Positions 45,824 to 54,954 of a DNA stretch of 64,000 nt are shown piece by piece (positions within the stretch are counted from its first letter, which is position 1; each line of letters opens with the position of its first letter). The translations under genes and the position numbers were made by a program. Source of the DNA: Annona cherimola (taxonomy: Eukaryota; Streptophyta; Magnoliopsida; Magnoliales; Annonaceae); assembly GCA_030490835.1 (NCBI GenBank), contig CM059972.1, forward strand, positions 95,129,313 through 95,193,312, read 5' to 3'. The notes under the pieces are model-generated. The model was not told where the DNA came from, ran no database searches, and was given only the letters and a program-made list of their open reading frames with translations.

Positions 45824-48800
45824 CTCTCGTTCTTATTGATTTTGAGTCTGGTACTTTATTTTCTTCAAGGTGGGATCTATAGAAGGAAGAGTTGGAGTAC
45901 ACCATCTGGATGATGCACAACAGAGTAAGAACTTCACGTTCAAATGCCACAGAGAAGGGAGTGAAATATACTCGGTCAACTCATTAAATTTTCATCCTGT
46001 AAGATCTTTGAATACTTATCTATGCATTTTAATTTTGAGTATTCCTTTTATTCATTTTCTCTTGCCATTAGACTTTTGTTTTCTTTTTGTTATTTTATTT
46101 TTCCTGTGCATGAAAAATTGATTTCCAGATTGTTATAGTTATCAAACTGCCCAATAGGAATTTCTTTTTATTTTCTACTGTCTTTTGCACATACAATTTG
46201 GAATATTCTAGGAGTCTGACTAGCTTTTCTTCCTCTCTCGTTCTTTCTTTTTCTTTTTCTTTTTCTAAATTTGATTCAATTCCTGACTGTTTGACTTATG
46301 CTGTTGCTATTATTTCATTTCATATTTTCCTTTATGCAGTGAGTTGCCATAGAGCAGCCTTGTTAGGTAGTCACAGGACTCCTCTACTAGGGTGCCTCAC
46401 TTGAATCTCTATGCCATATCATATTTAGGAACTTGAATGGAATGGCTCAGTCAAATCCAGTTTAATGAAGAAAATGGTTTACACAGAACCTGTAGACCTG
46501 TGGAGCAGCCACCAAGTTGAACCGGCAAACTACTTAACCAGTGTTTTCCTTTTTTCTTTCTTTTTTTTTTTTTTAAAAAAAAAAAGAATTCTGACTATAG
46601 ATTGTAAGATGTAGTCACATCTCTTTGTTTTATAATTGTACCTATTGTTCTAGTATTAAAATCCTATCAATTCTTAGTTTAACTTCGTATGTGAAAAATC
46701 AACCAGTTCTCTATTTGAACTGGATTGAACAGATTTCTGCTTCGAGCGATGGTCCAGTTGCAAGCAGTGTTCACTTTATCAGTAATTAAAGATGTATTGG
46801 TGGTTCTACAAATGACGTTACTTTTATTGTAGCTTATAGTTAAAAATTGAGAAAATTTTAAAAAATCTATGGTACTGTGTAATAAATTTTAACATCAGTA
46901 GAGATTGGAACCAACAAGGTTACATGTAATGACCAATGGAAATGCATAGGAGACCTATAAATGCATAGGCGACCTATACCCACGGCACTACATTACATGG
47001 AAATGCATAGGCTATCTATACCCACAGCTGTAATAAATTTAATGCAAATTTCATATATGAAATTAAGTAAAATAAGCAATAGATTGTATCTGGGTTGTTG
47101 AAGACATGAGGCAGTTATAAGAGCTCTTTGAAAGGAAATAAAGGAAGAAATGGCCCTGAAGTGGATGGAACTTCTAGTGCTAATTTATAAAAAAACGATA
47201 ATATTTTAGATGTTGATAAACTGGAGATAGTATCATATTATCTCCAACAATAATAACAATATATTCTTTGAATACATAACTTGGAATAGATAAAACCTAT
47301 ATAATAATTTATCATATGCATCCCCAGAATAATGCTATCAGAAATTTTATAGTCGATAGTATCTAAATTACAAAGCTGATTGTTAGAACTGAGTACACTG
47401 CTCTGTGCTCTCCAAAGTCATCTTATTTGTTGCCGTTTTGAAATAGGTGCTTCCTGAATCTGGTTTAGGTGAGGCCTGTTGTTGGCAGGCATTTCGAATA
47501 GGGGAATTGCTTGCTTTTGTTGGTCCCGAATTTATGGCAAAACCGAAGAGGGGAGGGGTGAATTGGGTTCTTAAAAATTCTTTTCGTAATTAGAAGCTTA
47601 ACCCCTTGTAAGTTTAATCCCCTTGATGAAACATGCTATGAAATAGAATGAGAGGGTGCAAATGAAATATAAAATGCTATCAAACCAAACAAGAGAACAA
47701 TATATAGTGGTTCGGGCAACCTTCCCTACTCCACTCTTCCAAGCACACACATGTTGTGTCTTGGGTTCCACTATTGTATATTTAATACAATCTAGAGCAC
47801 CCGCTCTCTTCTAGATTCTAGCTCTAGGGGGCATATATAATAGTCGCTTGTTGGTGAGACCAACTCTAACCAAACAAATCTGATTTGTTGGTGAGACAAA
47901 CTCAAACCAATCAAGCAAAACCCGTTAGTGAGACAAACTCAAACCAACCCCCTATTTTGCTTCTTCTTGAATTCGGTCTCCAACACCGATCCAAAGTAAC
48001 AACACAAAAGAAAATAGACAAAAGAGAATTGCACTTTACAACATGTAATCAATCAGCTCCAGAAGCTCCTTGTCATGTGAAGAAGATGATCTTGTAAGCA
48101 CACTTGAAGTAGTAGCACTTGAAGCTTAAATAGTTGTTCAAATGATTTCAACACTCTTGAATAATAGAAGTTGTAAGCTCATCTCCTCTTTCTTTCCTTC
48201 TTCTCTTCTTGTTCACGCTCATACTTCAATGATATTTATAGAGAAAAAAGATCTAGCCGTTGGAGTGGAAATTGATGTGTCTAATGTTTCAACGTTCGAA
48301 TTTCCGACCGTTATAGGTTGAAGTCGCAAGTGGAGTCGACTTAGGTTGCGACTTCGCTTTGTTAAAACTTGCTGTCTAGAATTTTGCCTTCAAAGTTGCA
48401 GGTGAAGTCGACTTGGGTTAAGACTTCACCCAAGTCGCAAGTGAAGTCGACTTAGGTTGAGACTTCACTTTGCTGTTTGTCTGAAGTTGCAGGTGAAGTC
48501 GACTTGGGTTGAGACTTCACCCAAGTCGCAAGTAAAGTCGAATTGGGCTGAGACTTCACTTTGCTGAACTTGCTATTCATGAATTTGAGCTCTTGAAACT
48601 AAAATTATTTCACATTTTCATTTTCATACACATAATTAGAGAAAAAATATTTGAGCATACTTACACAAATTCATTAGAACTTTTTTAATGATATTTCAAT
48701 TATTTGTTAATCATCAAAATCAAATTAATCTTTCTTAAAGCAAGCATATGATCAACAGCTTTATGTGTATTTTGCATCATGAACAGACTGAACTTCTTCA

Positions 48801-51800
48801 ATGCTTGAGTTTGTTGGCATGTGTGATTTAAGTAATGGAGGATTTACAGTTTTTTTTTTTTTTTTTCCAATTTTTAAAATTTTTATTACTGCTATCTGGC
48901 AATGCTTTACAGCTGTATGTATCTACTAAGGTATTAATTCTGGGGAGCTAGGTTGCAGAAGCTTCTCCTTTTGCAAAATGAGGAAGCTGTTGTGATTTGA
49001 GTATTGCAAACTGTGGTTCTGTTATTCCTTTATTGATGAAAGGGTCATATGTTGTTTTCTCTTATCTCTATGGTTGCTTGTGTATCATCTTCCTTAGATG
49101 GTTAAAGTAAATTCTTACCAGCTAGGTAATCCTTTGAAAGAGAGGAATCTTCCTATCAGCTTATATTTGCAGATCTGTATTCAGATTCTTTATTTTGTGA
49201 AATGGATTCATTTTATTTTCTGAAATAAATCACTAGCATCCGCCCCTACTTTTCCTGGCCAAGGATGTAAATCTAATGTTAAACTGAGGATTTTTTATGT
49301 TGCCTGTACCCAATTCTTCAGCATCGTCTAAGTTTTCTTTGCAAAAAAGTTTCATTGATAACATTAGATTTTATATAACAACCTTTTCTTTGGATTTAAG
49401 AGTTTCTGCATTTCTGCAGGTACACCACACATTTGCCACAGCAGGATCTGATGGTGCTTTCAACTTTTGGGATAAAGACAGCAAACAGAGACTGAAGGTG
49501 TGTTCCATGCCATACACATTTCTTGTCCTTGCACTGGCTTTGTGTTTTCAGTTCTCTTACCATCCAATCCAAAATGCAGTTTTGTTCTTTGATGTTTCTA
49601 TTCACATCCTAGCTTCTCTCATAAGAACACATGATTGAATGATCTGTCTTTTGTGTGCTTTTGATTTTTAATAAAATCATGTAACCCAAGTGTTATCTTT
49701 GAAGGACAAATGATATCATAGTAGTTATCAAAAGAAGTCACAAAAATGGAAGATACTATTGAAGGATTATTGGTGCTTGATATTGTAGGGTACTTCATTT
49801 TAGACAGTTGACATTGTCTCAAGGCCTGGTGATGTTTAATCGTTTGTCTGTCTACACTTACAGTTACTGTGTTAATCCCTGCCTAAAAACCTGGAAGATG
49901 TTAAAGATGGCAGGTTGTGCGTGCCCATTTGAAGTATTTTGTATAAGGGTATGTTTGTAAAAAAAAATTTTCAAATTAAAATTTTTCACTCTTTACAATT
50001 ACTCTATTTTTCAATTATTTTCTTAGATCTTCCTATATAACTAGTCTACTTTTCAATCATTTCTATACAACTACCCATACAGTTAGCTATTTTAACTTTA
50101 TTTTCTTTACTCCTCATCATTATCCTTTTCATATCACATCATTTTCTCTCATTTCAAAATTTTTTATATAATTATTTTAATAAACTAAGGAGAATATCAG
50201 GTTTTGGTACTAGGTTAATGCAAACTCAATATTGGTTTTGGGTTCTCCTGGGTCGGGTTGAAATCGGGTCTAATTTGAAAACATTCTAAAAATAAAACCC
50301 AACTTGATTTTGAAACTGGGTCAGTTTGGGCAGGTTTGGACCGAACTGGTGCCAAGTTGCACCCTTACCAAACACACCCTAAGTATATAATTACACTTGT
50401 GCTAGAAGAAATTAATATGTAGTAACTGCACAAGGGTACCTTTGATTGTTTTGATGAAAAAGGCCATCATCACTGATATAATCTTTTGTTGTTTTCAAGG
50501 CTATGGCTAGATGCAGTCAGCCTATACCTTGCAGCGCTTTCAACAATGATGGTTCAATATTTGCGTATGCGGTATGTCGTTATCCCTAGATTTTCCAGTT
50601 CCAGGCAGGGTTTTTTTTATGTTTGATTTTGAGAGAGTTTAATTTATTTTCTCCAGACTGAACTTACTGTGCTTCTGTCATAGTTTTTCTTGTTGTACTT
50701 TCCTGCACAGGTTGCTGTAATCATTATAGTGTCTTGTGTACTTCCATGAAACTGTCACTGTTGTTTGATTATTATCAGCATTTGTTTTAAACTTTAAAAT
50801 GAATTGGTAGGACCATCTATAAAAAGAATGGTTCCTCTTGAATTTTTTAGTTTCTTTATCAGACCTCATTTCTAAACATTTATCTAGGTTATCTAGATGG
50901 TTGTCTTTTTCTTTTCTGCTGATGCAATACTTGAATCATAGTCAGTGCTATAATGTGAAGCAAGATATCATACTGACTTCTTTAGCCATTCCATTTGCCT
51001 TTGCCTAGTAAGCCCTCCCCACCTCTTCTTTTTAGACTAGAGCACACATAAATCATCATATCAACTTTCCCTTACATATTTGCTTCTTCATGATTTTGTT
51101 GTGCCTCTTGGGTTCCTGCTCTTTTCTTCTTAGGCCTTCTTTGGCTGGAAGTTGTGTTTGCCGCTAGTACTTTTTCGCAGCCAGAAGAAACGAGTGTTAC
51201 CGGCCAAAGTGCTTTTGCACATTAATTGATTGAATTTTAGCAGATGCAAATTGCTTGTCTGAAATACTGGTCTGCCAATGGAACAACTGAATAGGCCACT
51301 TGGCCAAATGAAGTCTTAGACTAGAAGTCAATAGGCTCCTCCGGTAGTGTAATAAGGTTGAGATGACGACGCTTTTGATGGGTACCTTTTTCATGCATCT
51401 TCATGCTGACGTTTTTCACCAAGAGTGGATTCCTTTTGCTGAATGGTTAAATTGCTCGGGTTTGAGATATGATTCAATGAAATTATGCAGGTTTGCTATG
51501 ACTGGAGCAAAGGTGCAGAAAATCACAATCCAGCCACAGCTAAGACATATATTTTTTTCCATATACCACAGGTCTGTTAACTAGTATTTCTTGGTTTCTG
51601 GAAATCCTATCTCTGTTGTTCTCCCCTTTCTTTTCTGTGTTAGGCCACTGAATGATGATGACTGCAGTCTTGAGGAAAATTTTACGAGATATCCTTTTCT
51701 CAACCTCCTATTTCCCCTTGCTTTTCTGTTTCTTAGCTGGCTCTTTTTAATTAGTTCCTTTATTGCTATACGGTCTAAAAGAATCTGCATGTTCTCAACT

Positions 51801-52466
51801 ACAAAAGCCAAAAATGTACTAATTGGGCAGTGTTGTCTGAAAGTTCCATATACTAGAAATGCAAAGTATTTCTGTGAGTTCAATTTTTAAAATAGGATGT
51901 GCACTGAGGGATCATCTAATTAATGTCAGAATCCTGACCATATGTCGTAGTGGCAGTTTTGTGAGGCTGTGTATCGGAGTCATGACTTCTGAGTATGGCC
52001 TTTCTCATCAGGCTTTAGTGCTCTGGCTTAGGAATGATTGGCTTTCTGTTCTTTCTTCTTTTTTTTTTTTTTTTTCTCTGTCCATCCTGCAATAGCGTCA
52101 TGTATTTTGGCTTATAAGTCTGTTCTTGCATATTTAACGTGGACCTACTGTTTTTTAGAGATTTTATGTTCTGCATGTGTGGCCCAACAGTGTCTAAACC
52201 TGTGGACGAGCTTGATTTCTTTGTCCTCATGTATTTTAATGACTGTGCATTGGATGAGTGATTTGTGATTATGACATTTGGCATATTGTATGGAGGCTCT
52301 CCTCTGTAACGATTCTTTGTTTTACAGGAGGTTAGCTGTTAAATCTATTGTTTATTGATGTAGATTTTCTAATTGTTCCAAGTTAGTCACATTTTCTTGG
52401 TTTGATTATGAGCAGGAATCTGAGGTCAAGGGGAAGCCACGACTTGGGGCTACTGGTAGAAAGTGA
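31913..52466 (+). CDS. RAE1: RAE1/Gle2-type mRNA export factor, WD40 protein (complete, 11 exons)
   Basis: Encodes a 347-residue seven-bladed WD40 protein of the RAE1/Gle2 family. It docks on the nuclear pore through the GLEBS motif of NUP98 and takes part in poly(A)+ RNA export; animal and plant members also act in spindle organisation. Exons: 31913-31972, 32203-32289, 32391-32459, 32625-32818, 33822-33963, 39353-39433, 45870-45998, 49420-49497, 50500-50571, 51491-51571, 52416-52466. All introns are GT-AG; intron 4 is phase 2, the others phase 0. Diagnostic stretches are LVATSWDNQVRCWE, FSGGCDKQVKMWP, LVTGSWDKTLKYWD, MVVGTADRNLIVFNL, GSIEGRVGVHHLDD and FATAGSDGAFNFWDKD, ending in GATGRK. Length matches plant orthologues (about 349). 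No frameshift or internal stop was found. Introns 5-7 (5.4, 6.4 and 3.4 kb) are inflated by transposons. Not to be confused with the unrelated plant F-box gene of the same symbol. Confidence 0.97.
32203..32289 (+). CDS. RAE1: RAE1 exon 2
   Basis: Twenty-nine codons from VIHPPTDSVSSLSF to TSWDNQ, the first blade. Acceptor TTTCTGTAG, donor CAG|GTTTGT. Confidence 0.95.
32391..32459 (+). CDS. RAE1: RAE1 exon 3
   Basis: Twenty-three codons, VRCWELAKTG to ISHDQP, completing blade one. Acceptor AATGATAG, donor CCG|GTATGT. Confidence 0.94.
32625..32818 (+). CDS. RAE1: RAE1 exon 4
   Basis: Codes VLCSTWKDDGATVFSGGC through WDKTLK. The donor is AA|GTACGG rather than the GGTGAC a few bases on, because only that choice rejoins LKYWD in frame with exon 5. 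Confidence 0.95.
32819..33821 (+). other. RAE1 intron 4, no element delimited
   Basis: A 1-kb intron holding AT-rich sequence. A stretch after GTCTGTTTGGATGG (about 33186) recalls the Tourist-like ends, but no matching right end was found. Confidence 0.5.
33822..33963 (+). CDS. RAE1: RAE1 exon 5
   Basis: YWDTRQPNPVHTQQLP to FNLQSPQ after acceptor TATTTTAAG. The open frame extends further left, but that part is intron. Donor CAG|GTACGT. Confidence 0.96.
34255..34696 (+). mobile_element. Older RTE-type LINE fragment, left part
   Basis: ATATGTATGAGGGGGCTAT (34275) matches the reverse-transcriptase region of the younger element at 36908. TCACTTCAGGTATTTCAGA and ATTCAAGCAGGATGGAAGAAATGA (about 34609-34692, shown here only in part) match 37279-37370. 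The order is the same and the divergence much higher. The fragment stops where the younger element begins and continues at 37895. Confidence 0.75.
34730..34936 (+). repeat. Three 68-69-bp tandem repeats in the LINE 5' region
   Basis: Units begin GCTAGGGCGTCC/TTTCC at 34730, 34798 and 34867. Each contains AAGCGACG(C/T)GC, then GGAGCCCG(A/G) or its variant and GTAGTGAGAAATG. The third is more diverged. The repeat array lies directly before the endonuclease ORF and probably serves as the element's promoter or untranslated leader. Confidence 0.85.
34939..37867 (+). pseudogene. RTE LINE endonuclease-reverse transcriptase, stop-riddled
   Basis: From ATG 34939 the endonuclease domain shows RLASWNVGTLSG, CLQETRW, SAYAPQVG, GGDLNGHVG, SQIDFFLIR and HRLLVMD. 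The reverse transcriptase shows LGPDNIPIEAWK, DLEKVYDRVPR and LFADDIVL (near 37080). The C-terminus reads NRIHAADPT just before the end. In-frame stops occur at 36001, 36031, 36853, 36988 and 37366, where tryptophan (TGG) or glutamine (CAA) is expected, and a frameshift lies near 37625. Apart from that shift everything lies in one frame. The enzyme would nick DNA and prime reverse transcription from its own 3' end; this copy is dead. Confidence 0.9.
37895..38172 (+). mobile_element. Older RTE-type LINE fragment, right part and tail
   Basis: GAGTTCCAACTAAACTAAAA resumes the older copy where 34696 broke off (compare GAGTTCCAATCAAATTAAAA at 37400). It ends with ATGCAGCTGACTCCATTTAGG and a worn ATAACGATGACAATAA tail, equivalent to the AGCCGACCCCACATAGG end and (ATG)n tail of the younger element. 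Confidence 0.75.
38575..39098. mobile_element. Palindromic MITE, TTCTATGTAAC ends
   Basis: Left CTTCTATGTAACCTTC...TTGATGGAAAATCTGC is mirrored on the right by GATTGAATTTTCTATCAAG...GGTTACATAG and CTTCTATGTGACC. ATTTGTTGTATTTAGCATCA matches its inverse AAATACAATGAATGG. Related elements are at 55975-56950 and 60405-61680. Lies in RAE1 intron 5. Confidence 0.6.
39353..39433 (+). CDS. RAE1: RAE1 exon 6
   Basis: Twenty-seven codons, AEYKRITSPLKYQTRC to DQQGFL, between acceptor GACAAACAG and donor TTG|GTAATT. Confidence 0.95.
40048..40333. mobile_element. Tourist-like MITE with TAA duplication
   Basis: GGGTGTGTTTGGGAAG...TTGCCAAACACACCC flanked by TAA at 40045-40047 and 40334-40336. It is the best delimited member of the family in this window. 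A 3-bp TAA/TTA target and these ends suggest PIF/Harbinger mobilisation. Confidence 0.82.
40917..41340. repeat. Fragments of a GGGTGTAAGCTGGGCGGG-type repeat
   Basis: GGGGTGTAAGCTGGGCGGGTT near 40918 and GAGGTGCATACTGGGCGAGC near 41177 are two diverged copies of the same end, each followed by CCGGGCCGGGTTAAAAAA. Similar ends occur at 43099-43275 (GGCTTGCACCCCTAAC), 50180-50365 and 60944-61663. Probably hAT-like MITE pieces. Confidence 0.45.
41345..41820. repeat. AT-rich minisatellite, period near 57 bp
   Basis: About eight diverged units containing AATAAATTTAAAAAT, AAATAATTATAT and GGAGAATATTTCTAC in the same order. No coding content. Confidence 0.65.
42207..42486. mobile_element. Tourist-like MITE
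   Basis: GGTGTGTTTGGGAATGG to AACAAACACACCC, flanked by TTA on the left and TTT on the right. The interior is close to the 40048 copy (GTAGTTGTATAGAAAAATGTGAAG). Confidence 0.75.
43099..43425. repeat. Tourist-like right half with inserted GGGTGG-type repeat
   Basis: 43276-43425 is the right half of a Tourist-like MITE (GGGTAGTTGTATATAAACG to GCCAAACACACC). Its left half is replaced by a repeat ending GCCCGGCTTGCACCCC (about 43099-43275). Confidence 0.45.
43485..44207. mobile_element. Tourist-like MITE split by a Mutator-type foldback
   Basis: GGGCGTGTTTGACAATG on the left and CCTAAACACACCC on the right. The halves join as TATACAACTAACTTATC when the insert at 43644-44042 and one 9-mer are removed, matching the other family members in reverse orientation. 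Confidence 0.78.
43644..44042. mobile_element. Mutator-type foldback MITE, GGAGCCCGATCGC termini
   Basis: Inverted ends GGAGCCCGATCGCATGCGCC and its complement, paired GCATGC/CCCGGG palindromes near each end (one shortened on the right), and a central GTGGCATTTTAGGTAATTTT arm pairing on itself near 43850. Identical 9-mers ACAACTAAC at 43635-43643 and 44043-44051. Confidence 0.92.
44347..44660. mobile_element. Palindromic MITE, GGTTGGCTCACC / GGGCCAATCGC ends
   Basis: CATGTGGTTGGCTCACCGATTAGCCCCTTGTTA pairs in part with AATGAGGGGCTGATCAATGG on the right (only fragments quoted). The arms continue through GATAAGTTTATCC and TGGATTTAGATAAGAC. AT-rich centre, no ORF. Confidence 0.55.
44872..45140. 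mobile_element. Short foldback MITE, GGAGCCAAATTA termini
   Basis: GGAGCCAAATTAAGTGCATT on the left and its counterpart ending ATAATTGGGCTCC on the right. Inner arms CATGTTTTCCTAAGTG / CACTTAGGAAAACATG form a near-perfect hairpin with the centre at about 45010. Flanking 9-mers match at only 6 of 9, so the duplication is old or absent. Confidence 0.65.
45780..45824 (+). repeat. (TC)n(TA)n microsatellite
   Basis: A compound dinucleotide run in RAE1 intron 6, about 45 bp before the exon 7 acceptor. Confidence 0.9.
45870..45998 (+). CDS. RAE1: RAE1 exon 7
   Basis: Forty-three codons, VGSIEGRVGVHHLDDAQQ to VNSLNFHP, between acceptor TTCTTCAAG and donor CCT|GTAAGA. Confidence 0.96.
47450..48600. 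repeat. Unclassified dispersed-repeat block in RAE1 intron 7
   Basis: It contains GTGGTTCGGGCAACC and a set of GTGAGACAAACTCAAACCAA repeats (47850-47945), then the hairpin repeats at 48290-48570. The single open frame is only 70 codons. It resembles the noncoding part of a retroelement, but I can define neither ends nor class. Confidence 0.35.
48290..48570. repeat. Tandem GTCGAC-centred hairpin repeats
   Basis: Units built from GAAGTCGACTTGGGTTGAGA and CTTCACCCAAGTCGCAAG alternate about every 45-50 bp, so each unit contains both a sequence and its inverse. A larger period of about 100 bp (AAGTTGCAGGTGAAGTCGAC) occurs twice. Confidence 0.7.
49420..49497 (+). CDS. RAE1: RAE1 exon 8
   Basis: Twenty-six codons, VHHTFATAGSDGAFNF to SKQRLK, between acceptor TTTCTGCAG and donor AAG|GTGTGT. 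Confidence 0.96.
49947..50379. mobile_element. Tourist-like MITE with TAA duplication and nested repeat
   Basis: GGGTATGTTTGTAAAAA on the left and CCAAACACACCC on the right, with TAA on both sides (49944-49946 and 50380-50382). About 50180-50365 is a GGGT/CTGGG-type repeat inserted near the right end. In RAE1 intron 8. Confidence 0.75.
50500..50571 (+). CDS. RAE1: RAE1 exon 9
   Basis: Twenty-four codons, AMARCSQPIPCSAFNNDG to FAYA, between acceptor TTTTCAAG and donor GCG|GTATGT. Confidence 0.95.
51491..51571 (+). CDS. RAE1: RAE1 exon 10
   Basis: Twenty-seven codons, VCYDWSKGAENHNPATAK to FHIPQ, between acceptor AATTATGCAG and donor CAG|GTCTGT. Confidence 0.95.
52416..52466 (+). CDS. RAE1: RAE1 exon 11 with stop
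   Basis: ESEVKGKPRLGATGRK then TGA at 52464-52466, after acceptor ATGAGCAG. The basic GATGRK tail is the conserved end of plant RAE1. Confidence 0.95.
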   Translation, partial: ESEVKGKPRLGATGRK

Positions 52467-52740
52467 TTCTGAAATTTGCATTTCTTCTTCAGTGTGTAGG
52501 ACGGAGGGTGCTCTTTGCTTTGCTAGAGATCTCCTGCCATTGAAATTTGAAAAAGGAGGAATTCTGTAGTCGAATTTTTCCTGGGTTTATGGATAGTCTG
52601 GGGGAAATTGTAGAGTGGTGATGTTTTGCTGGTTTGTTGAGATTCGGATGTATATCTAAATTGTGTTTTAGTGAATGAAATACTAAAAGAAGTGATGATC
52701 CAGGATTAACTGTCACCTGCTACTTTTTAAAATTTAATTA
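52467..52740 (+). other. RAE1 3' UTR
   Basis: Mixed-composition sequence after the RAE1 stop, with a GTGAATGAAATACTAAA region near 52670 that could serve as a poly(A) signal area. From about 52740 to 53090 it is AT-rich with no gene. Confidence 0.45.
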
Positions 52741-53101
52741 GCTTCTTATGATGTAATTTTTTATAATATGTTCGATCATGAAAATTAGTGTTAATTATTT
52801 CTTTAAAAATGAAATTCCTATATATAATTTATAGTAATTCTCATATATATATATATATTTAAGTATGTAAACTATCTTCCCCAAAAAAAAAAGAAGCAAA
52901 GTATGTGAACTTCTTTAGTAGTACATGGCGTACCAAAGTGAATTGGTACATTTGTCATGTCTTGACTCCCATTTCTACAATATCTTTTTCATTAATTATA
53001 TTCAGTACCATCCATAACCAAGATACTATAAATTGTGTTCATTGGATACCTATGAGAGCTGCACCGTAAAACAGGAGAATCGAGTGACCATATGTATATA
53101 T

Positions 53102-54510
53102 CAGTGTTGTTAAAACCGGACCGGACTGGCCGGTTCGACCGGGAACCGGACAAATGACGGTTCATTTACATACGGTTCGGTCTAATACAACTAAACCGTG
53201 CGAACCGTAGAATCGGCGGTCGAACCGGATGTTGCGGTTGGACTGTATTAAACCGGTTTGATGGTTCAGCGCTGCGTCGGTTCCTTTTCGTCCCGTCCTG
53301 TCGTCGACCACACCATCGAGGTCGAGATCGAGCCTCCAAATCGACGACGCAGTTCGTCCCATCCTGTCGCCGACCACAAGCCGTCGAGGTCGAGAACTCG
53401 AGATTGAGATCGAGCCCCCAAATTGACGAGCCCCCTATTGCGGTGCTGCTCGAAATCGACAAGCCCTCTGCTGCTATGCTGCCTGAAATCGACGAGCCTT
53501 TTGCTGCAGTGCTGCCGAAAATCGACGACGACCAGCAGAGCTCCTTTCCTTTCCGGCGACGAGCAGATCAGCGACGTCCTATCGGCATTCAGCGACAAGC
53601 AGAGCAACGACGTCTCCATTTTCGGCGACGAGCAGAGCTCCTTTCCATTGCCGGCAATGAGTAGAGCAGTGACGTATGATCAGCGTTCCGCAACTAGCAG
53701 AGCAACAACGCCTCCATTTCCGGTGACCAGCAGAGCAGCCACGTCCAATCGGCATTCGGCGACAAGCATAACAGCGATATCTCCATTTCCGGCTACGAGC
53801 AACGGACTCTTTTTCATTTCTGACGAGTCAACAACCAGCAAAACAGCGATGTTCGATCAGTGTTCAGTGACCAGCAAAGCAGTGAACTCTCCATTTCCGG
53901 CGACAAGCAGCGACCTCCTTCCCATTTTCGGCGACACTGACTGAGCAATGACATATAAACAGGTTTATGTTAGCTGCCAGGGTTGCTGGCTTCTCTTTCA
54001 ACAGTGGCCTTGAAATGAATGTCCCGGATTCTATTCACCAGCTGGTAAAATCCTGTGTGTTGTCGAGTGATAGATAGATAAAAAAGTTTTTAAGTGCAAG
54101 TTGAGTTTTAAAGATCAAATGAGCCTGCTATAGGTTGAATATTTAAGAGTGCTCAAAGATGCATTAATCGAAAGTCTTGGTATAAAAACTAGCCCCACAC
54201 TAGATTGACCATTGATCTTGCTTCTAAATTCTACCTGATCGAAAGACATAGCCTGTCCTCTACAATACCTGAACATTTTCAACTTAATTATTGGCAATAT
54301 TTGTAGGCTTTGGATTTATTTAGGATTTATGAAAATATAATTTTATCAATATATTTATTTAAATTTTAAAAGTAATTTAATATTTATGACATCATAAATA
54401 TGTCATGCTGACGTCATCGGTTCGAACCGGTTTGCTTAACCGGTCGAACCGGTTCGAACCAGACCAGTTCTTTTACCGGTTCGATCACCGGTTCGGTTCT
54501 GACAACATTG
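53102..54510. mobile_element. hAT-type nonautonomous element with 8-bp duplication
   Basis: Ends CAGTGTTGTTAAAACCGG and, inverted, CAATGTTGTCAGAACCG, followed by multiple CCGGTTCGAACCGG words at both ends. The flanks are identical 8-mers GTATATAT at 53094-53101 and 54511-54518. The middle carries a GC-rich, repeat-built cargo (53404-53944) rather than a transposase. Left-end frames on the minus strand are composition effects. Confidence 0.85.
53404..53944 (+). repeat. Open minisatellite cargo of the hAT-type element
   Basis: Diverged units such as GAAATCGACGAGCC, TTTCCGGCGACGAGCAGAG and CATTCGGCGACAAGCA recur at 30-45-bp spacing. A + frame stays open for 173 codons (53423-53944) giving serine/threonine-rich TSRA-type repeats. 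No known family, and coding is doubtful. Confidence 0.5.
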
Positions 54511-54518
54511 GTATATAT

Positions 54519-54954
54519 ACGTATGGTACTCTGCGTAGCAATTGACGATGATGTCACGAACATAACATGAAAGTAAAGGAATATCTCCAATCAATCGAAA
54601 AAGAAAAAAGGCAGCAAAGGAATACTCGTAGCATCGTATTCATAGTTACATCAGCAACTGAATGCACAGTTACAGATGCTCTCGTCATCCGAGTCGCAAC
54701 TGGCCCTCTCCAGTTTTGTGTTAGGCCGCAAGTCAGTGTGCAACGTCTTTGGAGGCGGTTGTTCCTTCGTCTTCATACGCGACCAAGGCACTCATTTGCC
54801 TTACCTCCCACCTCTCCTGTATTCATCCATGCATAAGTGCGTCGGTTAACTGATTCACGCATGAAACGTGAAATTCTATTCCAGGATGATCTCATCCTAG
54901 CTACGAACAACACTAGCAAACAAACATACTCCCTTATGTTCAAATACTAATTAA
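54519..54954. other. Interval without recognisable gene
   Basis: A 89-codon + frame (54567-54836) is present but has no familiar motif or splice context. Nothing else seen. Confidence 0.3.

Larger units (their letters stand above)
45999..49419 (+). other. RAE1 intron 7 overview
   Basis: 46000-46900 has no recognised element except a T-run/A-run palindrome near 46560-46588. 46920-47035 repeats a GAAATGCATAGGCGACCTAT-type unit three times. 47445-48600 holds a repeat-rich block of unknown class. Confidence 0.45.
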
